Shown here: positions 1-5,923 of the stretch, piece after piece
Numbering within the stretch: the stretch's first letter is position 1
How the letters are laid out: each line of letters starts with the position of its first letter
Assembly: GCA_051881655.1 (NCBI GenBank)
Contig: JBJEQH010000138.1
Span: 1-11,280 of the forward strand
Length of the DNA stretch: 11,280 nt
Source of the DNA: Heritagella sp051881655
GTDB taxonomy: Bacteria; Bacillota; Clostridia; Oscillospirales; Acutalibacteraceae
Direction: 5' to 3'
Made by a program: the position numbers and the translations under genes
The notes under the pieces: model-generated
Told to the model about the DNA's origin: nothing
The model's input: only the letters and a program-made list of their open reading frames with translations
The model's database searches: none

Positions 1-450
1 GAAGAACAGTACATACCAGATCTGCTCAAAGAGCCGCAGGCAATTGTATGGGCTGATTTGGAAAAGGTGGAAGACATTATTCAGGCAGAGGATCGAAACG
101 AGAGGAAATTGACGTTCCGAGTAACGGAAACAGCCCGGGGAGATTGGAAGCCGGGGGATACGTTGGTTCTGCGAACTTACAAAAATGGTGAATATGAGAC
201 GATTCGACACAGAAACACCTGGATAGGTTCGGAAGAATCTTGGTGGACACGTGGAGCCGGAAGGGTTTTGCTGCTGCGTTGGGACGAAGGAGAGTGGAAG
301 CTGTGGAATACGCCATATGACTCCGTACACCCCATCGATGACCATGAACGGATCGATTGGTTCCGATTCCGTTTTGATAAAGGTGTGACCGGTGGAATCC
401 GGTATTGGAAGGAAGTCGTCGAATACTGTCAGGAAGGGGAAAATAAATGA
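1..450 (+). CDS. C-terminal part of an unrecognised protein (5' end outside window)
   Basis: The reading frame is open from base 1 to a TGA at 448-450, so this is the last 149 residues of a longer protein. A TTG at 58 could serve as a start, but nothing like a ribosome binding site precedes it and the frame continues upstream, so I treat the gene as 5'-truncated. No enzyme motif is recognisable. The middle has a strand-rich pattern: a valine-rich stretch, then GDWKPGDTLVLRTY, then VLLLRWDEGEWKLWNTPYDSVHPID. This resembles, from general knowledge, small beta domains seen in secreted or lipoprotein-type proteins of Firmicutes, of the form 'lKGd..pGd.i.v ... G..yLLfL ... y.l'. The tail is rich in Trp, Arg and Asp. 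No membrane segment is visible in the part present. Function unknown. It converges on the FemABX gene across a bidirectional terminator. Confidence 0.65.
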   Translation, partial: EEQYIPDLLKEPQAIVWADLEKVEDIIQAEDRNERKLTFRVTETARGDWKPGDTLVLRTYKNGEYETIRHRNTWIGSEESWWTRGAGRVLLLRWDEGEWKLWNTPYDSVHPIDDHERIDWFRFRFDKGVTGGIRYWKEVVEYCQEGENK

Positions 451-452
451 AA

Positions 453-480
453 ACAGGATGCATGGGAAAAAGCATCCCTG
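453..480 (+). other. Weak hairpin after the first gene's stop
   Basis: GGATGC (456-461) can pair with GCATCC (472-477) across a 10-nt loop, just downstream of the stop at 450. No T-tract follows, so it is not an intrinsic terminator by itself. It may protect the mRNA 3' end or be incidental. The rest of 481-565 shows nothing recognisable. Confidence 0.25.
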
Positions 481-566
481 CCGGACCTGAATCCAGCTTC
501 CTGATACGGGGAGAATGAGAGGAAGAGCCTTTCTGCCGGACGGAAACGTGAAAGAAAAGAAAAAAC

Positions 567-609
567 AGAGCGGGCCCGGTTCCTTTTTGGAACCGGGCCC
601 TGCTTTTTA
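567..609. terminator. Bidirectional intrinsic terminator between convergent genes
   Basis: The arms GGGCCCGGTTCC (572-583) and GGAACCGGGCCC (589-600) pair perfectly over 12 bp around a five-T loop. On the + strand the hairpin is followed by TGCTTTTTA. On the - strand it is followed by GCTCTGTTTTTTC, because 560-566 is A-rich. It therefore suits the rightward gene ending at 450 and the leftward FemABX gene whose stop codon (607-609) touches the hairpin's edge. Confidence 0.9.
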
Positions 610-1668
610 CAGGCCGCGGCGGCGGAAAAGCCGCCAGACACGGGTGACAAAGCGAAAAACGGCGGGGTAGGGGATATAGTCAAACTCCCCGGCGTAATTG
701 ACAATTTCGCCGCGGAAACCGCGCTTAAAGCGGTAGACCCCGTAATTCGGGTGGGTTTCATCGAAATAATAGGGGATGCCCTGAAAATCGTACAGCCGGT
801 CACCGCTCTCCAACGCCCAGCGGATCATTTCCCATTGCAGCAGATAATTGGGCATGCATTCCCGGTGGAGAGAGGTGGAGGCGCCGTACACATAACAGGT
901 GCGTCCGGCATACTGCACGGCGATGGCCCCTGCCAAAGGGATTCCCTGGTACTCGCACAGATATAGCCGGGCATGCTCTCCCAGGGCGGTCAGCATCCGC
1001 TGAAAATAGGTGCGGGACCGGGTTTGAAAATGATCCCGTGCGCCGGTCTCCTCCATCAGGCGGCAGAAATCGTCCAGCCGCTCGCAGCCATACGGCCGGC
1101 AGGTCATGCCCTTGCGCATGGCCAGACGGATGTTATAGCGCCATTTGGGGTGGAACGAGGCAAAAACCTCCTCCTCCGTGCGGCCCGAGAGGGGCAGCAC
1201 ATACTGGCTGCGGCACTGAATCAGCTGCTCATTGCGGCGGTGCGCCGTAAAGGAAAAGCCCGCCCGCCGCAGCTTTTCAATGGAGGGCGCGTCATCCTCC
1301 GGAATCATGGGGTCCATTTTAAACAAAAACGCGCGGTGCCGCCGGCACAATTCCCGGATGGAACCGGTCAATCGTCCCAGTACCTCCTCGTCCTCCAGAT
1401 AGTTTCCCACCGGGCCGCGGGGCGCGTACAGAAACGAAAAGGGAAAAAGCGGAATTTTCCGGATCAACACCTGCATGGCCGTGCAGACGGCGCCTGTTTC
1501 GTCCCGCAGCAGAATCCGCTCGCAACCCCACTGGCTTTTCACCTGCGCCCACCGGTTGCTCTGCATAAAAGAGCCCTGCGGGTGGTGGGCTATAAACGAT
1601 TCATAACAAGAGGTCTCCTCTTCTTCCCCGGCAGCGGTTCCCACGGGTTCACCCACTGTGCTGTACAT
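607..1668 (-). CDS. FemABX-family peptidoglycan bridge aminoacyltransferase
   Basis: Members of this family transfer an amino acid from aminoacyl-tRNA to the stem peptide of lipid II, or of its UDP-linked precursor, at the cytoplasmic membrane face, building the interpeptide bridge. Supporting segments of the 353-residue product: HPQGSFMQSNRWAQVK (29-44), the hallmark opening of the first GNAT-like domain; FHPKWRYNIRLAMRKG (172-187); the second-domain block from YVYGAS (259-264) through NYLLQWEMIRWALESG; and GVYRFKRGFRGE (310-321), a typical family ending. There is no long coiled-coil insertion of the FemA/MurM kind, so the layout is closer to the short FemX of Weissella. An acidic extension of about 20 residues precedes the first domain. 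The ATG at 1668 is preceded by GGGGAGG at 8 nt. The amino acid transferred cannot be told from sequence. It lies 99 bp downstream of the chromate-transporter pair with no terminator between, so readthrough is possible. Confidence 0.88.
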   Translation of the reverse strand: MYSTVGEPVGTAAGEEEETSCYESFIAHHPQGSFMQSNRWAQVKSQWGCERILLRDETGAVCTAMQVLIRKIPLFPFSFLYAPRGPVGNYLEDEEVLGRLTGSIRELCRRHRAFLFKMDPMIPEDDAPSIEKLRRAGFSFTAHRRNEQLIQCRSQYVLPLSGRTEEEVFASFHPKWRYNIRLAMRKGMTCRPYGCERLDDFCRLMEETGARDHFQTRSRTYFQRMLTALGEHARLYLCEYQGIPLAGAIAVQYAGRTCYVYGASTSLHRECMPNYLLQWEMIRWALESGDRLYDFQGIPYYFDETHPNYGVYRFKRGFRGEIVNYAGEFDYIPYPAVFRFVTRVWRLFRRRGL

Positions 1669-1767
1669 ATGTTTTTCCTCCCCTTTTTCCTATACGGTGC
1701 TCTCAGTGTAGCGGAAACGGGGACAAGGAGTACGCAGGGAAGTGTAAAATTTTCGAAAAAGCGGGAT

Positions 1768-2343
1768 TTACGGGAAAAGAGGGAGCAGAACGGTGACCAG
1801 CACCTCGGCAGTGCCGCACAGTACCATAACCAGAATGGGGTTCCACTTGCGCCCGCGCAGCAGATAAAGGGCAGCGGCAAAGTAGAGGACGGCGCGCAGA
1901 TCCACATTCTCTGTGGCAAGGGAGAAGACGCCATCCACAAAAAAGGCGGACAGCAGGATGCCCAGCCCCGCCGCCGCAATCATCGAGACCACCGCCGGGC
2001 GCAGGGACTGCAGTGTGCCCTGTAAGAGCGGCAGACTGCGGTAACGGGTATACAAAGCCGCCAGCAGAGTGACCAGAAGGCAGGAGGGCAGCACGCACCC
2101 CAACGTGGCGGTTACGGCCCCCAGCGGACCGGCCATGCGCATCCCCACGAAGGTGGCGGCATTGATCGCGATGGGGCCGGGAGTCATCTCGGCAATGGTG
2201 ACCAGATCGCTGAACTCCCCGGCGGTCAGCCAGGCGTGCAGCGTGACGGCCTGCTCCTGAATCAGCGGCATGGCGGCATACCCTCCGCCAAAGCTGAAAG
2301 CGCCAATCTGCAGAAAGCTGAGGAACAGTTCCCAGTAAATCAC
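1768..2343 (-). CDS. Chromate transporter family (CHR) protein, second half-size subunit
   Basis: At 191 residues this is a short-chain CHR protein, half the length of the fused ChrA form. It carries the two diagnostic membrane motifs: FSFGGGYAAMPLIQE (16-30) and AEMTPGPIAINAATFVG (51-67). Five or six hydrophobic segments follow, ending in VLVTVLLPLFP. It starts at GTG (2341-2343), overlapping the TGA of the upstream partner as GTGA. AAGGAGG lies 7 nt upstream inside the partner gene, so translation is coupled. CHR proteins of this kind usually act as a heteromeric pair of opposite topology. Substrate assignment as chromate comes from characterised family members. In an anaerobe the natural substrate may be another oxyanion. 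Which half corresponds to the N-terminal domain of fused ChrA is not resolved here. Confidence 0.92.
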   Translation of the reverse strand: MIYWELFLSFLQIGAFSFGGGYAAMPLIQEQAVTLHAWLTAGEFSDLVTIAEMTPGPIAINAATFVGMRMAGPLGAVTATLGCVLPSCLLVTLLAALYTRYRSLPLLQGTLQSLRPAVVSMIAAAGLGILLSAFFVDGVFSLATENVDLRAVLYFAAALYLLRGRKWNPILVMVLCGTAEVLVTVLLPLFP

Positions 2344-2921
2344 GGCTTGGCCTCCTTCCGCCTATGGTACCAGGTGCGCACAAGGCCGAAAGCCGCCGCG
2401 CCCAGTATCAGAAGAACCACGTTGACATGGAAAAAGTAGTTCAGCACAAAGCAGGCGATCATCAGCAGAATGGAGAGGAGATCCCGGCCCTTCACAATTT
2501 TTTCGCCCATGTCCACCACCACCGAGGCGATCACCGCGCCCACACCGGCCCGCATACCCCGCAGCAGGGCCGCCACATAGGGGTTGCTGCAGAATGCCTG
2601 ATATCCCAGGGAAATCACACTGAGCAGCAGCAGCGGCGGCAGAATGGCCCCCAGAACGGAGACCAGCACGCCGGGGACACCGCACAGCTTGTATCCCACC
2701 AGAATGGCGCCGTTCACCGCGATGGGACCGGGGGAGGACTGGGCGATGGCCACCAGATCCAGCATCTCGTTTTCCTCGATCCAGTGCAGGTCATCCACAA
2801 ATTTGTCCTTGAGCAGGGTGATAATCACATACCCGCCCCCAAAGGTGAAAGCGCTGAGGTACAGGGTGGAGAAAAACAGTTTTTTTAATATGGCGCCCTT
2901 TTTCGGCGTTGGGTCCGGCAT
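2340..2921 (-). CDS. Chromate transporter family (CHR) protein, first half-size subunit
   Basis: This 193-residue membrane protein has a short charged N-terminus (PDPTPKKGAILKK), then the CHR signatures FTFGGGYVIITLL (25-37) and AQSSPGPIAVNGAILVG (60-76). A proline-rich helix GAILPPLLLLSVISLG and three more hydrophobic stretches follow, and it ends in a basic tail (RTWYHRRKEAKP). The ATG at 2919-2921 has GGAAAGGAAG about 8 nt upstream. It is the promoter-proximal gene of a two-gene unit and overlaps its partner by 4 nt. The divergent LysR gene and the palindrome between them suggest LysR-controlled expression. The family is clear. The transported anion is inference. Confidence 0.92.
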   Translation of the reverse strand: MPDPTPKKGAILKKLFFSTLYLSAFTFGGGYVIITLLKDKFVDDLHWIEENEMLDLVAIAQSSPGPIAVNGAILVGYKLCGVPGVLVSVLGAILPPLLLLSVISLGYQAFCSNPYVAALLRGMRAGVGAVIASVVVDMGEKIVKGRDLLSILLMIACFVLNYFFHVNVVLLILGAAAFGLVRTWYHRRKEAKP

Positions 2922-2968
2922 ACGATTTCTTCCTTTCCGTATAGATTCAGTTATTCTTTTCTGTTTTC

Positions 2969-2997
2969 AGCATACACCTTCTTTACATATATGTAAA
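2969..2997 (-). promoter_or_regulatory. Promoter of the chromate-transporter pair
   Basis: Read on the - strand, TTTACA (complement of 2992-2997) is followed by a 17-bp spacer and TATGCT (complement of 2969-2974). This fits a sigma-A promoter and leaves an untranslated leader of about 40 nt before the ATG at 2921. Its -35 element sits inside the palindrome at 2982-2997. Confidence 0.6.
2982..2997. promoter_or_regulatory. 16-bp perfect palindrome, candidate LysR operator
   Basis: TTTACATATATGTAAA is an exact palindrome in the 132-bp divergent region. LysR-type regulators commonly bind dyads of the form T-N11-A near the divergent promoter of their target. Both ends of this dyad also read TTTACA, so the same element provides the -35 hexamer in both directions. 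Binding by the adjacent LysR protein is inferred from position and symmetry. Confidence 0.6.
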
Positions 2998-3010
2998 ATT
3001 GTATTATTTT
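2982..3010 (+). promoter_or_regulatory. Promoter of the LysR-type regulator gene
   Basis: TTTACA (2982-2987), a 17-bp spacer, then TATTTT (3005-3010). The surrounding region is strongly AT-rich. It overlaps the divergent transporter promoter through the shared palindrome, so the regulator would compete with RNA polymerase at both -35 elements, consistent with autoregulation. Confidence 0.5.
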
Positions 3011-3053
3011 ATAAAATATATAAGGAAAACTGATGAAAAGGGGGAAGCGAGCT

Positions 3054-3932
3054 ATGACTCTGCGCCATTTGCGGATTTTTGCCGAAGTTTTCCGCCAAAA
3101 TAATATGTCAGAGGCCGCCCGGCAGTTGCATCTAACCCAACCGGCGGTCAGTATGGCTATTCGGGAGATGGAGGATTTTTATGGGGTACGGTTATTTGAC
3201 CGGCTGTCCCGGCGGCTGTATCCCACCGGACAGGGAAAGACGATGTATGAGTACGCGGTTCCGCTGCTCAGCCTGTTTGACGAGATGGAAACACGGATGA
3301 AAACGTCCGGCGGGCCGCAGGTCCTCCGGGTGGGGTCCTCGATCACCATTGGCAGCTTTTTCATGCCGGTCTTTGTAAAGGAGTTCGCCCACCGCAGCCC
3401 GGAGGTACAGGTGCAGGTACAGGTGCGCAATTCGGCGGAAATTGAGACGGCGCTGGTGGGCGGCGAACTGGATTTTGCCCTGATCGAGGGGCGGGTAAAA
3501 AGCCCGTCCCTTCACAGCGAGCCCTTTCTGCCGGACCGGCTGTGCCTGCTGGCGCCGCCGGACCATCCGTTGTGCGGCAGGAAAGACCTGACCGTAGAAG
3601 AAGTGGCGGCTTATCCCTTTGTGATGCGGGAACCGGGCAGCGCCAGCTGGGCCATTTTGCAGGAGGTGATGAACCTCCAGGGCTGCACCGCCCGGATTGT
3701 GTGGGACAGTGTGAGCAACCGCGCCGTACTGCAGGCGGTGGCCGCCGGAGTGGGGCTCTCCCTTTTGCCCGAGCGCCTGGCGCAGGAGGCGCTTGCGCAG
3801 AAAAAGGTGTGCAGGCTCGGACTGGATCTGCCGGCCTTCTCCCGGAATTTTCTGATTTTGTACCACCGCAATAAATTCCTCACGCCGGCGATGACCGCGT
3901 TTTTCGATATGGTCCGCGCCTGGCAGGAATGA
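3054..3932 (+). CDS. LysR-type transcriptional regulator
   Basis: The product has 292 residues, normal for the family. The N-terminal winged helix-turn-helix is clear: MTLRHLRIFAEV, then MSEAARQLHLTQPAVSMAIREME (18-40), FGVRLF-type wing DFYGVRLFDR and the linker helix. From about residue 88 the periplasmic-binding-protein-like effector domain follows: VLRVGSSITIGSFFMPVFVKEF, GELDFALIEG, LAPPDHPL, AVAAGVGLSLLPE. I chose the ATG at 3054 because LysR proteins begin right at this sequence and AGGGGG lies 9 nt upstream. An in-frame ATG at 3033 with AAGGA would add seven basic residues (MKRGKRA). It is divergent from the CHR transporter pair and probably controls it. The effector is unknown. No terminator is seen before the TetR gene, which has its own promoter. 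Confidence 0.93.
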   Translation: MTLRHLRIFAEVFRQNNMSEAARQLHLTQPAVSMAIREMEDFYGVRLFDRLSRRLYPTGQGKTMYEYAVPLLSLFDEMETRMKTSGGPQVLRVGSSITIGSFFMPVFVKEFAHRSPEVQVQVQVRNSAEIETALVGGELDFALIEGRVKSPSLHSEPFLPDRLCLLAPPDHPLCGRKDLTVEEVAAYPFVMREPGSASWAILQEVMNLQGCTARIVWDSVSNRAVLQAVAAGVGLSLLPERLAQEALAQKKVCRLGLDLPAFSRNFLILYHRNKFLTPAMTAFFDMVRAWQE

Positions 3933-3959
3933 GGGAGAAAATGAATTTTTTGACGGGAC

Positions 3960-3987
3960 TTGACAGGGAGGCAAAAAGGGGTATAAT
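3960..3987 (+). promoter_or_regulatory. Near-consensus promoter of the TetR/antiporter operon
   Basis: TTGACA (3960-3965), a 16-bp spacer and TATAAT (3982-3987). Both hexamers match consensus exactly. The predicted start of transcription is around 3993-3995, at the left edge of the inverted repeat at 3992-4019. A strong promoter overlapping a dyad is typical of a repressed, inducible operon. Confidence 0.85.
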
Positions 3988-3991
3988 GGGA

Positions 3992-4019
3992 GGAAACAAA
4001 AAAAGGAGAATTTGTTTCC
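3992..4019 (+). promoter_or_regulatory. 28-bp inverted repeat at the transcript start, candidate TetR operator
   Basis: GGAAACAAA (3992-4000) and TTTGTTTCC (4011-4019) are exact reverse complements around a 10-nt centre. The dyad begins 4 nt after the -10 box and ends 3 nt before the TetR ATG. Two 9-bp half sites over 28 bp resemble the wide operators of some TetR-family repressors (QacR is the known example). In RNA the same sequence would fold as a stem loop with the AAGGAG ribosome binding site in the loop. That explains the long 14-nt gap from ribosome binding site to start codon. Function is inferred from position. Confidence 0.6.
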
Positions 4020-4022
4020 ACT

Positions 4023-4520
4023 ATGAGGGAGAAAATCATCGAGGAATCCATCCAAAGCCTGCATCGGGAAGGGCTGCGCTTTTCAGTGGATACGCTGGCC
4101 GAGCGGCTGCATGTCTCGAAAAAGACCATCTATAAATACTTTCCCACGAAAGAGGCTCTGGCCCTTGCCATGTACGAGCGGTATTACGAGAAACTGCAGG
4201 AGGCGGTGGAAACTATCCTCCGGGAGCCGGAAGACGGCGGTGACCGGCTGCTGTTGTGCTACTTTGATTCGGCCGTTATGGTCCGCGGGGAGATTTTTAA
4301 TAAGTATGCCCTGAACCGTGCCGTGGGAAGCTTTGCCCGGAAAAAGCACGGGGAAATCTGGCAAAAGATCCGGCCCCGGCTCTGCTTTGCGATGGAGGAA
4401 CAGGAGGCGCAGGCGTACGGCCTGATTGTGGACGGGGCGTTTGACAGGGCCATCGGCCAGGGGATGGATCCTGGTCGGGTGGTTCAGATGCTGAGAAGAA
4501 TGGAGGAGCCCAAAGGATGA
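4023..4520 (+). CDS. TetR-family transcriptional repressor
   Basis: The 165-residue product is a little short for TetR proteins (usually about 180-220). The N-terminal DNA-binding domain is standard: REKIIEESIQSLHREGLRF, then SVDTLAERLHVSKKTIYKYFPTKEAL (21-46), with the helix-turn-helix and the KKTIYKYF recognition helix end. The C-terminal part is helical and divergent, as expected for a ligand pocket, and has no recognisable ligand signature. The ribosome binding site AGGAG (4004-4008) is 14 nt from the ATG and lies in the loop of the inverted repeat. The stop TGA overlaps the antiporter ATG (ATGA at 4517-4520), so the two are translationally coupled. The likely job is to repress its own operon and hence the antiporter, with relief by an unknown ligand. 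Confidence 0.9.
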   Translation: MREKIIEESIQSLHREGLRFSVDTLAERLHVSKKTIYKYFPTKEALALAMYERYYEKLQEAVETILREPEDGGDRLLLCYFDSAVMVRGEIFNKYALNRAVGSFARKKHGEIWQKIRPRLCFAMEEQEAQAYGLIVDGAFDRAIGQGMDPGRVVQMLRRMEEPKG

Positions 4521-5764
4521 TCGAAGTTCTGCGTGTATTTGCCATACTGTGTGTGGCTTTTGTTATGGGGAAGCTGGTGGCCAGGGTCCGCCTGCCCGCC
4601 ATCCTCGGCTGGCTGATCGCGGGGGTTGTTTTCGGCCCCTATCTGGCAGGAGTTGTCACCCTGGATATAATGGACACAACCGGGTACAAAATCGCCATCA
4701 AGGCGTTCGAGTGCTTTGCGGGCGTGATGATCGGAAAAGAGATTCTCTTCAGGGAACTGGCCAAAACGGGCAAACAGATTCTGGGGATCACGTTTATCCA
4801 GTCGATCGGCACGTTTGTGGTGGTTTCGCTGGTATTTGCCGTGGTATTCTGGTTTATGGGGATCCCGCTGTACCTGGCCCTCATTTTCGGGGGGATCGCT
4901 CTGGCAACGGCCCCGGCGCCGGCTCTCTCCATTGTCAACGAATATCACACCCACGGGCCGGTCACGAAAACCCTGATTCCTCTGGCGGCATTGGATGATG
5001 TGATCGGCGTGGTTGTATTCTTTACGGTGATTTCGGTGGTCAGCGCGGTCAAAGGGACCGAATCCGAATCCGTCGGGATGATTCTTCTGTCGGTACTCCT
5101 CCCCTTTGTCATCGGGATCGGCATGGGATGGATTGCCTCGCGGATTCTGAAACGTATCCAAGGGGAAACCGGGGCGTTTATTCTTTTTCTCCTGTTTCTC
5201 TGCCTCTCCGCCGTGACCGGAATTTTGACGGACTGGTTCCTCTTCCACGCCTGGAAACTGAATTATATTCTGATCGGAATGTCCTTCAGCGCGGCCGTGG
5301 TCAATGGGGTGCCGGCGGAGAAAATGGAGCCGCTGCTGAAAAAATACAATCCGATTCTCAGCCTTTCGCTGGTGCTGGTCATTGTCAATCTGGGGATGCC
5401 CCTTGACTACCGGCTGATAGCCAGCGCGGGACTGTTCACCGTCCTCTATATGGTTTCCCGCGCCGTCGGAAAAATCGGGGGTGCCTATGTGGGAGGAAAA
5501 GTGACCGGGGCGCCGGAGACGGTGACGAAATACCTGGGCTTTACGCTGCTCCCGCACTCGGGGGTTTCTCTGGTGTTCACCGGGATTGCGGCCACAACTC
5601 TGAATGGGATTGACCCATCGCTGGCCGCAATGATTCAGGGGACGATTGTGGCCGCCGCGATTATCAATGAGATCATCGCGGTGCTGGTGGCCAAATACGC
5701 ATTTGTGCGGGCCGGCGAGATCGGGGAAGAAGCTCCGGGCAGAAAGTCTGCCCGGAGAGAATAA
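4517..5764 (+). CDS. CPA-family (probably CPA2-like) cation:proton antiporter
   Basis: This 415-residue integral membrane protein has about 12 hydrophobic segments and no extra cytoplasmic TrkA domain. Family features: RLPAILGWLIAGVVFGP (25-41), the usual second helix of Na+/H+ antiporters; the unwound-helix motif ATAPAPALSIVNE (130-142); the paired aspartates in LAALDDVIGVVVFFT (D160-D161), the ion-binding DD motif of electrogenic members; RAVGKIGGAYVGGK (315-328) with the conserved basic residue; and LLPHSGVSLVFTGIA. A hydrophilic tail rich in Glu and Arg ends the protein. It exchanges protons for Na+, K+ or a related cation across the inner membrane. The exact cation cannot be read from sequence. 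It is coupled to the TetR gene by a 4-nt overlap, so it is presumably induced by a ligand or stress that the repressor senses. Confidence 0.9.
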   Translation: MIEVLRVFAILCVAFVMGKLVARVRLPAILGWLIAGVVFGPYLAGVVTLDIMDTTGYKIAIKAFECFAGVMIGKEILFRELAKTGKQILGITFIQSIGTFVVVSLVFAVVFWFMGIPLYLALIFGGIALATAPAPALSIVNEYHTHGPVTKTLIPLAALDDVIGVVVFFTVISVVSAVKGTESESVGMILLSVLLPFVIGIGMGWIASRILKRIQGETGAFILFLLFLCLSAVTGILTDWFLFHAWKLNYILIGMSFSAAVVNGVPAEKMEPLLKKYNPILSLSLVLVIVNLGMPLDYRLIASAGLFTVLYMVSRAVGKIGGAYVGGKVTGAPETVTKYLGFTLLPHSGVSLVFTGIAATTLNGIDPSLAAMIQGTIVAAAIINEIIAVLVAKYAFVRAGEIGEEAPGRKSARRE

Positions 5765-5765
5765 C

Positions 5766-5827
5766 GCCGCCCTATGGCGGCCGAAAAAAACAGGCGGTGC
5801 CCGCGATAAACGGGACACCGCCTTTCT
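5766..5827. terminator. Tandem hairpins with bidirectional terminator
   Basis: AGGCGGTGCCCG (5792-5803) pairs with CGGGACACCGCCT (5811-5823) with one bulged base. TTTCTT follows on the + strand and seven T (complement of 5784-5790) on the - strand. It thus serves the antiporter operon and, more strongly, the leftward operon ending at 5924. A smaller hairpin GCCGCC-CTAT-GGCGGC (5766-5781) follows the antiporter stop directly. A further short dyad, TCCCC (5848-5852) with GGGGA (5860-5864), lies towards the leftward gene. Nothing else recognisable lies in 5765-5923 except the ridA-tail copy at 5873-5893. Confidence 0.8.
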
Positions 5828-5872
5828 TAAGTCGGGATATAAGAACATCCCCGTTTTATGGGGAAGGGCCTG

Positions 5873-5893
5873 TTCCATGGAGACGATCACTTC
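5873..5893 (-). repeat. Imperfect direct repeat copying the end of ridA
   Basis: 19 of 21 bases match 7756-7776, in the same orientation. On the - strand both copies read Glu-Val-Ile-Val-Ser-Met-Glu. At 7756-7776 this is the true C-terminus of RidA. Here it lies just past the stop of the 595-residue gene, in the same frame as that gene, and is untranslated. The two copies bracket the large gene. It may be the remnant of a duplicated ridA 3' end or chance. Confidence 0.4.
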
Positions 5894-5923
5894 ATGCCCA
5901 TGCGGCCCGAAAGAGCTCAGCTG

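Noticed and set aside
973..2025. 350-codon + strand frame opposite FemABX and the CHR gene
   Set aside because: It crosses two well-supported - strand genes and their spacer and its translation has no family features. Antisense shadow.
2340..2343. Frameshift splitting one ChrA into two genes
   Set aside because: Both halves have their own ribosome binding sites and start motifs. Half-size CHR pairs are a normal form of the family.
3403..3426. Perfect tandem 12-bp repeat AGGTACAGGTGC inside the LysR gene
   Set aside because: It encodes an alternating Val-Gln beta strand of the length normal for LysR effector domains, so the repeat follows from coding and needs no special explanation.
3192..4064. 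290-codon - strand frame opposite the LysR gene
   Set aside because: Antisense to an unmistakable LysR protein; composition is low-complexity.
3929..4135. 68-codon + strand frame overlapping the LysR stop and running into TetR
   Set aside because: It covers the TetR promoter and operator-like dyad and enters TetR in another frame. No domain.
4484..5890. 468-codon open frame on the - strand opposite the antiporter
   Set aside because: Its translation is rich in His, Arg, Asp, Gln and Pro without any domain, and it is the antisense shadow of a clear membrane protein whose codon bias keeps that frame open.
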